Assembly (NCBI RefSeq): GCF_000263855.1
Contig: NZ_AJWX01000031.1
Span: 1-64,000 of the forward strand
Source: Pseudomonas sp. M47T1
GTDB taxonomy: Bacteria > Pseudomonadota > Gammaproteobacteria > Pseudomonadales > Pseudomonadaceae
DNA length: 64,000 nt
Direction of reading: 5' to 3'
Shown one piece after another: positions 24,110 through 31,632 of the stretch (position 1 is its first letter; each line of letters starts with the position of its first letter). Below the pieces are notes generated by a model, which saw nothing but the letters and a program-made list of their open reading frames with translations, was not told the DNA's origin and ran no database searches. Both the position numbers and the translations under genes were made by a program.

Positions 24110-24574
24110 ATGGATCTGCCAATGCCCCTACGCCCCCTAGTTTTGCTGAGCCTGGTCGCCCTGCTGGCCGCGTGCAGCAGCGACAAGCCAAAGCCTGTGG
24201 CGCCCGTCGCGCCAGCCGCCAAACCTGCCGCCATCGGCACGCAACCGCTGGGCCCGCTGCCCGCTTTCCAGCGTGAACTGACCGGCACCCTGCTGGGCGC
24301 GCCCGCGGGCGCCGAGGTGGAGCTGGCGTTGCTGGCGGTGGACGAGCGCAGCCGCCCCCAGCAATTACTGGCCAGCAGCAAGCAGATCGGCACTGGCAAA
24401 CCCCTGAATTTTCAACTGCGCTTCAACCCCGAAGCCTTCCCGCAGAACCTGCGCGTGGAATTGCGCGGCCGCGCCAGCCAGTCCGGCGTGCTGATCCTGC
24501 ACCTGCCCTCCGTGCCCGTGAACCAGCCCACCACTCAGTCAATGGGCCAGCTGCAATTGCTTCAGGCACCATGA
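24110..24574 (+). CDS. YbaY-like outer-membrane lipoprotein (YscW family)
   Basis: 154 aa from the ATG at 24110 (another ATG at 24122). The signal peptide ends in the lipobox LLAAC, followed by SSDKPK and an Ala/Pro linker. The C-terminal beta domain has the YbaY/YscW pattern: LTGTLLG, AEVELALLAVD, FQLRFNPEAF and VELRGRA. The residue after Cys is Ser, not Asp, so outer-membrane sorting by Lol is expected. Function of the family is poorly known. The stop overlaps the following methyltransferase start. Confidence 0.8.
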   Translation: MDLPMPLRPLVLLSLVALLAACSSDKPKPVAPVAPAAKPAAIGTQPLGPLPAFQRELTGTLLGAPAGAEVELALLAVDERSRPQQLLASSKQIGTGKPLNFQLRFNPEAFPQNLRVELRGRASQSGVLILHLPSVPVNQPTTQSMGQLQLLQAP

Positions 24575-25218
24575 AGGCGCTGCAACAGGCGCTGGGCCAG
24601 TTGCTGGGCGATGCGTCGCTGGTCACCACCGCGCTGCCAGGCACCGACATCCGCTTGTGGCTGATGGACAGCGAAAACATGGACCGTGCCTTCAGCCCCG
24701 AGGAAACCCGCCGCATTCTTCACGAGCCGCCCTATTGGAGCTTCTGCTGGGCCAGCGGCCTGGCCATGGCCCGTTACCTGGCCGAGCAACCGCAGTGGGT
24801 GGAAGGCAAGCGGGTGCTGGATTTCGGGGCCGGCTCGGGTGTCGCCGCCATTGCCGCGGCCAAGGCCGGTGCGGCCGAGGTGGTGGCCTGTGACCTGGAC
24901 CCGCTGGCGCTGGATGCCTGCCGTGCGAATGCCGCACTCAATGGGGTTAGCCTGAGTTACTCGCCGGATTTCTTCGCCGAAGACGATCGTTTCGACCTGA
25001 TCCTGGTGGCCGACGTGCTGTATGACCGCGCCAACCTGCCCCTGCTGGACCAGTTCCTCAGTCGCGGCCGCCAGGCCCTGGTAGCCGACTCGCGGGTGCG
25101 CGACTTCTGCCACCCGGTGTATCGCCAGTTGGCGAAGCTGCAGGCCTGCACCTTGCCGGACCTGGCCGAGCCCCATGAATTTCGCAACGTCAGCCTCTAT
25201 CACGCGCAGCGCGGCTGA
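24571..25218 (+). CDS. Class I SAM-dependent methyltransferase (COG3897 / ETFB-lysine-methyltransferase-like)
   Basis: 215 aa. SAM-binding motif I is DFGAGSG near residue 84, followed by the acidic CDLDPLALDACRAN near 107 and motif LILVADVLYD near 143. This arrangement, preceded by PPYWSFCWASGLAMARYL, matches the family that includes electron-transfer-flavoprotein lysine methyltransferases. Acts in the cytoplasm on an unidentified protein substrate. ATGA overlap with the lipoprotein gene indicates co-translation. Confidence 0.8.
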   Translation: MKALQQALGQLLGDASLVTTALPGTDIRLWLMDSENMDRAFSPEETRRILHEPPYWSFCWASGLAMARYLAEQPQWVEGKRVLDFGAGSGVAAIAAAKAGAAEVVACDLDPLALDACRANAALNGVSLSYSPDFFAEDDRFDLILVADVLYDRANLPLLDQFLSRGRQALVADSRVRDFCHPVYRQLAKLQACTLPDLAEPHEFRNVSLYHAQRG

Positions 25219-25283
25219 GGCGCTTTCGGCCAGCGACGCCAGCCTTTATAGTGCAACCATTACCGCTTTTTTCGAGATGCACG

Positions 25284-26156
25284 ATGAGCCAGGAAACGCC
25301 GTATATTTTCGATGTCACCTCTGCCACCTTCCAGCAACAGGTGATCGATCAGTCCTTTACGCAGCCGGTGCTGGTAGATTTCTGGGCCGAGTGGTGCGCG
25401 CCCTGCAAGGTACTGATGCCGTTGCTGGAAAAAATTGCCGAGAGCTATCAGGGCGAGCTGCTGCTGGCCAAGGTCAACTGCGACGTCGAGCAGGACATCG
25501 TTGCCCACTTCGGCATTCGCAGCCTGCCTACCGTGGTGCTGTTCAAGGACGGCAAGCCGGTGGATGGCTTTGCCGAGGCACGCCCCGAGTCTGAAATTCG
25601 CGCCATGCTCGAGCCCCATGTGCACATGCCCGAAGCTGCCGCCGCCGATCCGTTGGAAGCAGCCCAGGCGCTGTTCAATGAGGGCCAGTTCGCCAAATCG
25701 GAAGAGATTTTGCGAGTACTGCTGGGCGAAGACAACACCAATGCCCGCGCGCTGATTCTCTACGCCCGGTGCCTGGCTGAACGCAATGAGCTGAGCGAAG
25801 CCCAGGCTGTGCTGGACGCGGTCAAAGGCGATGAGCACAAGGCCGCCCTGGCCGGTGCCAAGGCCCAACTGACCTTCCTGCGCCACGCCGCCGACCTGCC
25901 GGACGCTGCCGACCTGAAGTCGCGTATCGCGCAGAACCCGAACGATGACGAAGCGGTGTTCCAGCTAGCCATTCAGCAGCTCTCGCGCCAGCAATACGAA
26001 GCAGCGCTGGACGCCCTGTTGAAACTGTTTGCGCGCAACCGCAGCTTCAACGAGGGCATCGCCCACAAGACCTTGCTGCAGGTATTCGAACTGCTGGGCA
26101 ACGATCACCCATTGGTCACCACCTACCGCCGCAAGCTGTTCGCTGCCCTCTACTGA
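25284..26156 (+). CDS. cnoX: CnoX/YbbN-type thioredoxin-TPR co-chaperone
   Basis: 290 aa from the ATG at 25284. An N-terminal thioredoxin domain (residues about 1-115) has a full WCAPC active site, unlike E. coli CnoX, where the redox motif is degraded. The remainder is TPR-like helices (EAAQALFNEGQFAKSEEILR near 135; ILYARCLAERNELSEAQAVL near 165). CnoX proteins hold unfolded clients under chlorine or heat stress and pass them to GroEL. With CxxC intact this member may also have real thiol-exchange activity. Its 3' end meets the convergent hypothetical gene with 1 base between. Confidence 0.9.
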   Translation: MSQETPYIFDVTSATFQQQVIDQSFTQPVLVDFWAEWCAPCKVLMPLLEKIAESYQGELLLAKVNCDVEQDIVAHFGIRSLPTVVLFKDGKPVDGFAEARPESEIRAMLEPHVHMPEAAAADPLEAAQALFNEGQFAKSEEILRVLLGEDNTNARALILYARCLAERNELSEAQAVLDAVKGDEHKAALAGAKAQLTFLRHAADLPDAADLKSRIAQNPNDDEAVFQLAIQQLSRQQYEAALDALLKLFARNRSFNEGIAHKTLLQVFELLGNDHPLVTTYRRKLFAALY

Positions 26157-26157
26157 G

Positions 26158-26505
26158 TCATTCGACCCAGCAATACAGCGGCGCGTCGGCGCCGCTTTCC
26201 ACCCGCACTTCGCGGCAATGGCGCAGGCGCACCAGTAGGCGCTTGCCCGCCGCGGTGCTGCCGGTCAGGCCTTCGAGCTGGCCAAGCAACTCCGGGCCGC
26301 TGACCTGCCCTGCCTGTTGAACCAGTTTCAGCGTGGTTTGCCACAAGGCGTCATCCTGGCTGGCCGGTTTTGCCGCCGGGGCTGCAGTAGCCGGCGCGTC
26401 GGCCTGTACGTTCAGCTGCGCGCCCAGGTGCTGCCAGTCGGCGGCGTCCATCTCGATGGTCAAGTCCACCGGCCAGGCGCCGATGGTTCCGCGAATTCGT
26501 ACCAT
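26158..26505 (-). CDS. Conserved hypothetical protein
   Basis: 115 aa from the ATG at 26505, which has GAGAGGAATC upstream; an in-frame start 27 bases earlier is less likely. An N-terminal beta-hairpin-like part (VRIRGTIGAWPVDLTIEMDAADW) is followed by an Ala/Pro linker and a helical C-terminal part (LWQTTLKLVQQAGQVSGPELLGQL) that resembles a small winged-helix-like fold. No signal peptide and no cysteine motif. I do not recognise a characterised family. Convergent with cnoX. Confidence 0.65.
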   Translation of the reverse strand: MVRIRGTIGAWPVDLTIEMDAADWQHLGAQLNVQADAPATAAPAAKPASQDDALWQTTLKLVQQAGQVSGPELLGQLEGLTGSTAAGKRLLVRLRHCREVRVESGADAPLYCWVE

Positions 26506-26546
26506 GGTGATTCCTCTCGTGCGAACGGCCATGTTCCCATAGATCT

Positions 26547-26610
26547 ATGGGAGCTGGCTTGCCAGCGAGCTTTTCGGGCCTCAACAGCTCGCTGGCAAGC
26601 CAGCTCCCAC
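26547..26610. repeat. REP-like inverted pair (second sequence class)
   Basis: ATGGGAGCTGGCTTGCCAGC (26547-26566) is mirrored by GCTGGCAAGCCAGCTCCCAC (26591-26610) across a spacer of 24 bases. It is the same family as the element at 30633-30700 and differs in core (CTGGCTTGCCAG) from the element behind dxs. Located just upstream of the Zur-like operator and zinc operon. Confidence 0.8.
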
Positions 26611-26664
26611 CCATCGCGCCTGAGCCAAATTTCATCCAGGCCTTTATGGCGCGAGGCGTTTAAA

Positions 26665-26686
26665 GTTGTTATAACGTTACAATAAC
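26665..26686 (+). promoter_or_regulatory. Candidate Zur operator for the zinc-uptake operon
   Basis: A 22-bp imperfect palindrome with halves GTTGTTATAAC / GTTACAATAAC, 18 of 22 positions symmetric, ends 25 bases before the DUF2796 gene. It contains the GTTATA...ATAAC character of gamma-proteobacterial Zur boxes. Equivalent clusters in pseudomonads are zinc-repressed, so Zur is the likely ligand; not proven. Confidence 0.55.
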
Positions 26687-26710
26687 TTCACCCTTCCTCA
26701 GGACATTTTC

Positions 26711-27304
26711 ATGCGCCGACTCCTGCTCGCCCTGCCCTTCGCGTTGCTGCCCCTGGCCGTTGCCCACGCCGACGACACCACCGTCAAACATGGCAGCCTC
26801 GGCACTCACGAGCACGGTACCGCACGCGTCAATGCCGCCCTGGACGACCAGACCCTGGCCCTGGAAATGCAAACCCCCGCCATGAACATCGTCGGCTTCG
26901 AGCACCTGGCCACCACTGACGCCGATAAAGCCGCCGTGGCCAAGGCTCGCGCGCTGCTGGAACAACCCCTGGCACTGTTCAACCTGCCCGCCGCCGCCGG
27001 TTGCAGCGTGGCCAGCCAGCACCTGCAAAGCCCGCTGTTCGGCGACGTGATGCCGGCTGAAGATGACGACGATGATCACGATCACGATCACGACCAGCCT
27101 GCCGCCACTGGTGAGCATCACCACAGCGAGATCCACGCCAGCTACGAGTTCACCTGCACCTCGCCAGACAAGCTCAAGGCCTTGGACTTGTCCCAGGTAT
27201 TCAAGACCTTCCCGGCCACCCACAAGGTCGTCGTGCAAATGATTGCGCCAGAAGGCCAGAAAGGCCTGGACGCCACCCCGGACAACAGCACACTGAAATT
27301 CTGA
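26711..27304 (+). CDS. ZrgA-type DUF2796 periplasmic zinc-binding protein
   Basis: 197 aa, signal peptide RLLLALPFALLPLAVAHA. The mature protein opens with a HGSLGTHEHGTARVN stretch and has a His/Asp-rich loop DDDDDHDHDHDQ near residues 119-130 followed by GEHHH, an obvious metal-binding tract. Family DUF2796 includes ZrgA of Vibrio, the periplasmic component of a second zinc importer. First gene of a four-gene operon with an ABC ATPase, a permease and a DUF3299 protein, behind a Zur-like box. The stop overlaps the ATPase start (TGATG). Confidence 0.85.
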   Translation: MRRLLLALPFALLPLAVAHADDTTVKHGSLGTHEHGTARVNAALDDQTLALEMQTPAMNIVGFEHLATTDADKAAVAKARALLEQPLALFNLPAAAGCSVASQHLQSPLFGDVMPAEDDDDDHDHDHDQPAATGEHHHSEIHASYEFTCTSPDKLKALDLSQVFKTFPATHKVVVQMIAPEGQKGLDATPDNSTLKF

Positions 27305-28026
27305 TGACCAGCACAGCCCTGATCGAACTGCGCGACCTGCACTTTGCGTGGCCGCGCCAGCCAGCGCTGCTGGACATCCCCTCCTTCCGCCTGGAAGCCG
27401 GCGAAACGCTGTTCCTCAAGGGCCCCAGCGGCAGTGGCAAGACCACCCTGCTGGGCCTGCTGGGCGGTGTGCAGAAGCCGGTGAGCGGCAGTGTCCAGGT
27501 ACTGGGCCACGAATTGGGCGAGATGAGCCAGGGCCGCCGCGACCGTTTTCGCGTCGACCATACCGGCTACATTTTCCAGCAGTTCAACCTGCTGCCGTTC
27601 CTGTCGGTGCGCGAAAACGTCGAGTTGCCCTGCCACTTTTCCCGCCAGCGTGCCGAGCGGGCGAAACAGCGCTACGGCAGCATCGACCAGGCAGCCGCGA
27701 CCTTGCTGGCGCACCTGGGGTTGACCGAGCCGGCGCTGCTGCAACGCCGCGCCGACACCCTGTCGATCGGCCAGCAACAAAGGGTAGCCGCCGCGCGCGC
27801 GCTGATCGGGCAACCGGAACTGGTGATCGCCGACGAGCCCACGTCCGCGCTGGACTATGACGCCCGCGAGGCGTTCATCCGCCTGTTGTTCGCCGAGTGC
27901 CGCGACGCCGGCTCCAGCCTGCTGTTCGTCAGCCATGATCAAAGCCTGGCGCCACTGTTCGATCGCAGCCTGTCATTGGCCGAACTCAACCGGGCCGTGC
28001 GCCCCGCCGCTCCAGGGGAAGTCTGA
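27304..28026 (+). CDS. ABC transporter ATPase of the zinc cluster (LolD/MacB-like)
   Basis: 240 aa. Walker A GPSGSGKTT near residue 40, Q-loop FQQFNLLPF near 96, signature LSIGQQQR near 155 (first G of the usual LSGGQ replaced), Walker B LVIADEPT near 174 and H-loop SHDQ near 207. Most similar in layout to ATPases that drive FtsX-like permeases (LolD, MacB) rather than to classical ZnuC. It is co-translated with the permease (ATGA at 28023-28026). The pair may import zinc or act on the cell envelope under zinc shortage. Confidence 0.88.
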   Translation: MTSTALIELRDLHFAWPRQPALLDIPSFRLEAGETLFLKGPSGSGKTTLLGLLGGVQKPVSGSVQVLGHELGEMSQGRRDRFRVDHTGYIFQQFNLLPFLSVRENVELPCHFSRQRAERAKQRYGSIDQAAATLLAHLGLTEPALLQRRADTLSIGQQQRVAAARALIGQPELVIADEPTSALDYDAREAFIRLLFAECRDAGSSLLFVSHDQSLAPLFDRSLSLAELNRAVRPAAPGEV

Positions 28027-29291
28027 TGTACCTGTTCCGTCTAGCCGTGGCCAGCCTGGCCAATCGACGTTTCACTGCCTTCCTCACGGCCTTCGCCATC
28101 GCCCTGTCGGTATGCCTGCTGCTGGCGGTAGAGCGAGTTCGCACGCAAGCGCGCACCAGTTTTGCCAGCACCATCAGCGGCACCGACCTGATCGTCGGGG
28201 CGCGCTCCGGCTCGGTGAACCTGTTGCTGTATTCGGTGTTTCGCATCGGCAATGCCACCAACAACATCCGCTGGGACAGCTTTCAGCACTACGCCCACGA
28301 CCCACGGGTGAAATGGGCCATTCCCATGTCCTTGGGCGACTCGCACCGAGGCTACCGCGTGCTGGGCACGGACCAGTCGTACTTCGAGCACTACCAGTAC
28401 GGCCATCACCAGCCGCTGGAAATGGCTGCTGGCCGCTTCTTCGCCACCGATCCGTTCGAGGTAGTGCTGGGCGCCGAAGTGGCCGACGCCCTGCATTACA
28501 AACTGGGCGACACGCTGGTGCTGGCCCACGGCACTGCCGCCATCAGCCTGATCAAGCACGACGACAAACCCTTCACCGTGGTTGGCATCCTCAAGCGCAC
28601 TGGCACCCCGGTGGACCGCACGCTGCATATCAGCCTGGGCGGCATGGAAGCCATTCACATCGATTGGCACAACGGTGTGCCGGCCCGGGGTGCCGGGCGC
28701 ATCAGTGCCGACCAGGCGCGCAACATGGACCTCACGCCCAGCGCCATCACGGCCATGATGATCGGGCTGAATAACAAGATCTCGACCTTTGCCCTGCAGC
28801 GTGAAATCAACGATTTCGTCGGCGAGCCGCTGCTGGCGATTCTGCCCGGGGTTGCCCTGCAGGAACTGTGGGGGTTGATGGGCACGGCAGAAAAAGCCTT
28901 GTTCGTGGTGTCGCTGTTCGTGGTGCTGACAGGGCTGATAGGCATGCTCACGGCCATCCTCACCAGCCTCAACGAACGCCGACGGGAAATGGCAATCCTG
29001 CGCTCGGTTGGCGCCAGGCCCTGGCATATCGCCAGCCTGCTGATCCTCGAAGCGTTTTCGCTGGCGCTGTGCGGCATCGTCGCCGGCGTTGCGTTGCTGT
29101 ATGTCGGCATTGCGGCGGCGCAAGGCTACGTGCAGGCCAACTATGGTCTGTACTTGCCGTTGTCGGCGCCCACCGCCTATGAATGGTCGCTACTGGGGAT
29201 TATCCTCGCGGCAGCCCTGGTCATGGGCGCCGTACCGGCCTGGCGGGCCTACCGACAGTCGCTGGCCGATGGCTTGTCCATTCACCTTTGA
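28026..29291 (+). CDS. FtsX/MacB-like ABC permease of the zinc cluster
   Basis: 421 aa. One membrane helix near the N-terminus (ALSVCLLLAVERV region, residues about 15-35), a periplasmic domain of about 230 residues, and three C-terminal helices (near 295-320, 345-375 and 385-410), the standard four-helix FtsX topology. The conserved segment LNERRREMAILRSVGARPWHI near 317 is the coupling region for the ATPase. Such permeases often work on envelope substrates by mechanotransmission, which makes the exact transport role in zinc homeostasis uncertain. Confidence 0.88.
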   Translation: MYLFRLAVASLANRRFTAFLTAFAIALSVCLLLAVERVRTQARTSFASTISGTDLIVGARSGSVNLLLYSVFRIGNATNNIRWDSFQHYAHDPRVKWAIPMSLGDSHRGYRVLGTDQSYFEHYQYGHHQPLEMAAGRFFATDPFEVVLGAEVADALHYKLGDTLVLAHGTAAISLIKHDDKPFTVVGILKRTGTPVDRTLHISLGGMEAIHIDWHNGVPARGAGRISADQARNMDLTPSAITAMMIGLNNKISTFALQREINDFVGEPLLAILPGVALQELWGLMGTAEKALFVVSLFVVLTGLIGMLTAILTSLNERRREMAILRSVGARPWHIASLLILEAFSLALCGIVAGVALLYVGIAAAQGYVQANYGLYLPLSAPTAYEWSLLGIILAAALVMGAVPAWRAYRQSLADGLSIHL

Positions 29292-29302
29292 GCCACCCTG
29301 AC

Positions 29303-29815
29303 ATGAAAGCCGCACTGCTGTTTGTACTGATGATCGCTGCCCCTTCGCTGTGGGCAGCGCAACCGCGCGAACTGAGCTGGCCGGAGATGATCCCGCCGGA
29401 TGCCCCGAAAATCGCCCCGCAAATGACGCCCCTGCATGACCTGTCGAAGATGGGCAGTGACATGGAGTCGGCGCCGGCGGTGAAACAGCAGCAGCCCAAT
29501 GCCCCGGTGGTAAAGGCCCTGGATAACCAGGACGTGAAGATGCCCGGGTTCATCGTGCCCCTGGAAGTGGGCGAGGATGGCCGCACCACCGACTTCCTGC
29601 TGGTGCCTTACTACGGCGCGTGCATTCATGTACCGCCGCCACCGTCCAACCAGATCGTCCACGTCACCAGCCAGGTCGGGGTCAAGCTCGACGACCTTTA
29701 CCAGGCCTTCTGGGTGGAAGGCACCATGCGCGTGAAGCAGTCGACCAGCGACCTGGCCGATGCTGGCTATCAAATGGAAGCCGACAAGATCTACGTCTAC
29801 GAGCTGCCGGAGTAA
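29303..29815 (+). CDS. DUF3299 periplasmic protein of the zinc cluster
   Basis: 170 aa, starting at the ATG at 29303, 11 bases after the permease. Signal peptide KAALLFVLMIAAPSLWA. The core has FIVPLEVGEDGRTTDFLLVPYYGACIHVPPPPSNQIVHV, typical of DUF3299, with a single Cys in YGACIH followed by a proline run. The family accompanies DUF2796 zinc-binding proteins and their ABC pair, so it may be a lipid- or metal-facing accessory factor. Last gene of the operon. Confidence 0.8.
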   Translation: MKAALLFVLMIAAPSLWAAQPRELSWPEMIPPDAPKIAPQMTPLHDLSKMGSDMESAPAVKQQQPNAPVVKALDNQDVKMPGFIVPLEVGEDGRTTDFLLVPYYGACIHVPPPPSNQIVHVTSQVGVKLDDLYQAFWVEGTMRVKQSTSDLADAGYQMEADKIYVYELPE

Positions 29816-29841
29816 CAGCCGCAGCTTAAATGACGGTTTTA

Positions 29842-29869
29842 TTGAGCTGGGTCAAAACCCTTGACCCAG
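29842..29869 (+). promoter_or_regulatory. ANR-like box and overlapping inverted repeat upstream of the OmpW/OprG gene
   Basis: TTGA-N6-TCAA (29842-29855) matches the outer bases of the ANR/FNR site TTGAT-N4-ATCAA. It overlaps a perfect inverted repeat with 9-bp arms, CTGGGTCAA / TTGACCCAG, separated by 5 bases (29847-29869). No U-tract follows, so an operator is more likely than a terminator. P. aeruginosa oprG is known to be ANR-dependent and iron-responsive. Confidence 0.45.
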
Positions 29870-29921
29870 AGCATTCCTACCATTGGCCAAGCCCTTTTCC
29901 CCTTGCCCGATGGAAGACTCC

Positions 29922-30620
29922 ATGAACACCAAACTCCTGGGTGCCTCGCTGGTCAGCCTGGCTCTTTTCACTCCCTTTGCCCACGCCCACCAAGCCGGTG
30001 ATTTCATCGTGCGCGCGGGCGCCATCGAAACCGCGCCCAACGAGGACAGCGGTAACCTCAAGCTTGATGGCGGCAAGGTGTCCGGAACCAAGGCAACCCT
30101 GGGCAATGACACCCAGCTGGGCCTGACCTTTGCCTACATGCTGACTGACCACGTGGGCCTGGAATTGCTGGCGGCAACGCCCTTCCAACACAAGGTGGGG
30201 GTCAAGGGCGTCAGCTCTGCCACCGGCGTGGCGGGCCTGGACGGCAAGCTGGCCGACGTCAAGCAACTGCCACCGACCCTGTCGCTGCAGTACTACCCGA
30301 TGGACGCCAACTCCAAATTCCAGCCCTACGCGGGCGTGGGCCTCAACTACACCTGGTTCTATGGCGAAGACCTGACCAGCGAGCGCAAATCCGAAGGCTT
30401 CAGCAACCTGAACCTGAAGAACTCGTGGGGCTGGGCGGCGCAGGTGGGCGCGGACTACATGCTGACTGACCACATCATGGTCAACGCAGCGGTGTGGTAC
30501 GTGGACATCGACACCCAGGCCAGCGTCGACGGACCGACGGCCCTGGGTGTGGGGCGCACCAAGGTCAACGTGGATGTTGATCCGTGGGTTTACATGGTGG
30601 GTGTAGGCTACAAGTTCTAA
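29922..30620 (+). CDS. oprG: OmpW/OprG-family outer membrane protein
   Basis: 232 aa from the ATG at 29922, which has GGAAG upstream; signal peptide ends AHAHQAGDF. An eight-stranded small beta-barrel is expected, with hallmarks FIVRAGAIETAPNED at the mature N-terminus, KFQPYAGVGLNYTWF near 140 and a C-terminal strand ending YKF with terminal Phe. OmpW proteins pass small hydrophobic molecules sideways into the outer membrane. The placement beside the zinc cluster and two sugar-nucleotide genes matches oprG neighbourhoods in other pseudomonads. Confidence 0.88.
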   Translation: MNTKLLGASLVSLALFTPFAHAHQAGDFIVRAGAIETAPNEDSGNLKLDGGKVSGTKATLGNDTQLGLTFAYMLTDHVGLELLAATPFQHKVGVKGVSSATGVAGLDGKLADVKQLPPTLSLQYYPMDANSKFQPYAGVGLNYTWFYGEDLTSERKSEGFSNLNLKNSWGWAAQVGADYMLTDHIMVNAAVWYVDIDTQASVDGPTALGVGRTKVNVDVDPWVYMVGVGYKF

Positions 30621-30632
30621 CCACGACGACGT

Positions 30633-30700
30633 TGTGGGAACTGGCTTGCCAGCGAGCTTTGCAGGGCATCAAAAAACTCGCTGGCAAGCCAGCTCCCACT
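30633..30700. repeat. REP-like inverted pair after oprG
   Basis: TGTGGGAACTGGCTTGCCAG (30633-30652) is mirrored by CTGGCAAGCCAGCTCCCACT (30681-30700). Core and orientation are the same as in the copy at 26547-26610. It lies between convergent oprG and the epimerase gene, where it could act as a transcript end stabiliser. Confidence 0.8.
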
Positions 30701-30702
30701 AC

Positions 30703-31632
30703 TTACAACCCCAGCAAATTGCGCAGGCCGGTGGCCATCGGGGTAATTTTCGGCAGGGTAAAGCGCTGCAGCAGGCGCGCATTGTTGGCGCGCGAGTGCT
30801 TGATATCACCCGGACGAGCTTCGCCGTAACTGACTTTGGGCAGGCTGCCAAGCACCGACTTCAACTCGGCCAGCAACTGGTTGAGGCTCATGGCCTGGTT
30901 CAGGCCTACGTTCACTGCCCCCTCCTCCACATCAGGCGCTTCCAATGCCTGCATCAGCACCGCTACCAGATCACCCACGTAGATGAAATCGCGGGTCTGC
31001 TCCCCGTCGCCATACAGGCTGATCGGCAAGCCGGCCTGGGCGCGCTCGCAGAAAATGCTGATCACACCCGAATAGGGCGAAGAGGGATCCTGGCGCGGGC
31101 CGAAGACGTTGAAGAAACGAAAGATCGCCGGTTCCAGGCCATGCTGACGACGATAGAAGTCCAGGTAGTATTCACTGGCCAGCTTGTCGGACGCGTAGGG
31201 CGTCAGCGGTGCCTTGGGCGTGTCTTCAGCAATGGCCTCGCCTTCACCGTTGTTGCCATACACCGCCGCGCTCGAGGCGTAGATCACCCGCTTGATGCCT
31301 GCGGTGCGCATGGCCTCGCAGACATTCAAGGTGCCAATGAAGTTGGCCTGGTGGGTCTTGACCGGGTCGTCCACAGAGGCCTGCACAGAGGCCACGGCGG
31401 CCAGGTGCACCACGGCCTTGCAGCCCTGGGCAGCACGCGCTACCAAGGCGGCATCGGCGACGTCGCCTTCGATCAACTCGACCCGAGGATTGCCCAGCGG
31501 CAGGTTGCAGCGTTTGCCCATGGAAAGGTCATCGAGGATCCGGACCGCGTGGCCCTTTTCCAGCAGCGCGTCCACCAGGTTGGAACCGATGAAGCCGGCG
31601 CCCCCGGTGATCAGTACAGGTGCATCAGCCAT
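30703..31632 (-). CDS. NAD-dependent epimerase (UDP-glucose 4-epimerase-like SDR)
   Basis: 309 aa from the ATG at 31632, which overlaps the end of the upstream gene by 8 bases. Extended SDR fold: GGAGFIGS near residue 9 for NAD binding, SSAAVYG near 121, and the catalytic YASDK (Y about 145, K about 149). FNVFGPRQDPSSPYSGVIS near 174 is the nucleotide-sugar binding part typical of GalE/WbpP-type enzymes. Probably interconverts a UDP- or other nucleotide sugar for surface polysaccharide. Exact substrate cannot be read. Works beside the following SDR gene. Confidence 0.85.
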   Translation of the reverse strand: MADAPVLITGGAGFIGSNLVDALLEKGHAVRILDDLSMGKRCNLPLGNPRVELIEGDVADAALVARAAQGCKAVVHLAAVASVQASVDDPVKTHQANFIGTLNVCEAMRTAGIKRVIYASSAAVYGNNGEGEAIAEDTPKAPLTPYASDKLASEYYLDFYRRQHGLEPAIFRFFNVFGPRQDPSSPYSGVISIFCERAQAGLPISLYGDGEQTRDFIYVGDLVAVLMQALEAPDVEEGAVNVGLNQAMSLNQLLAELKSVLGSLPKVSYGEARPGDIKHSRANNARLLQRFTLPKITPMATGLRNLLGL

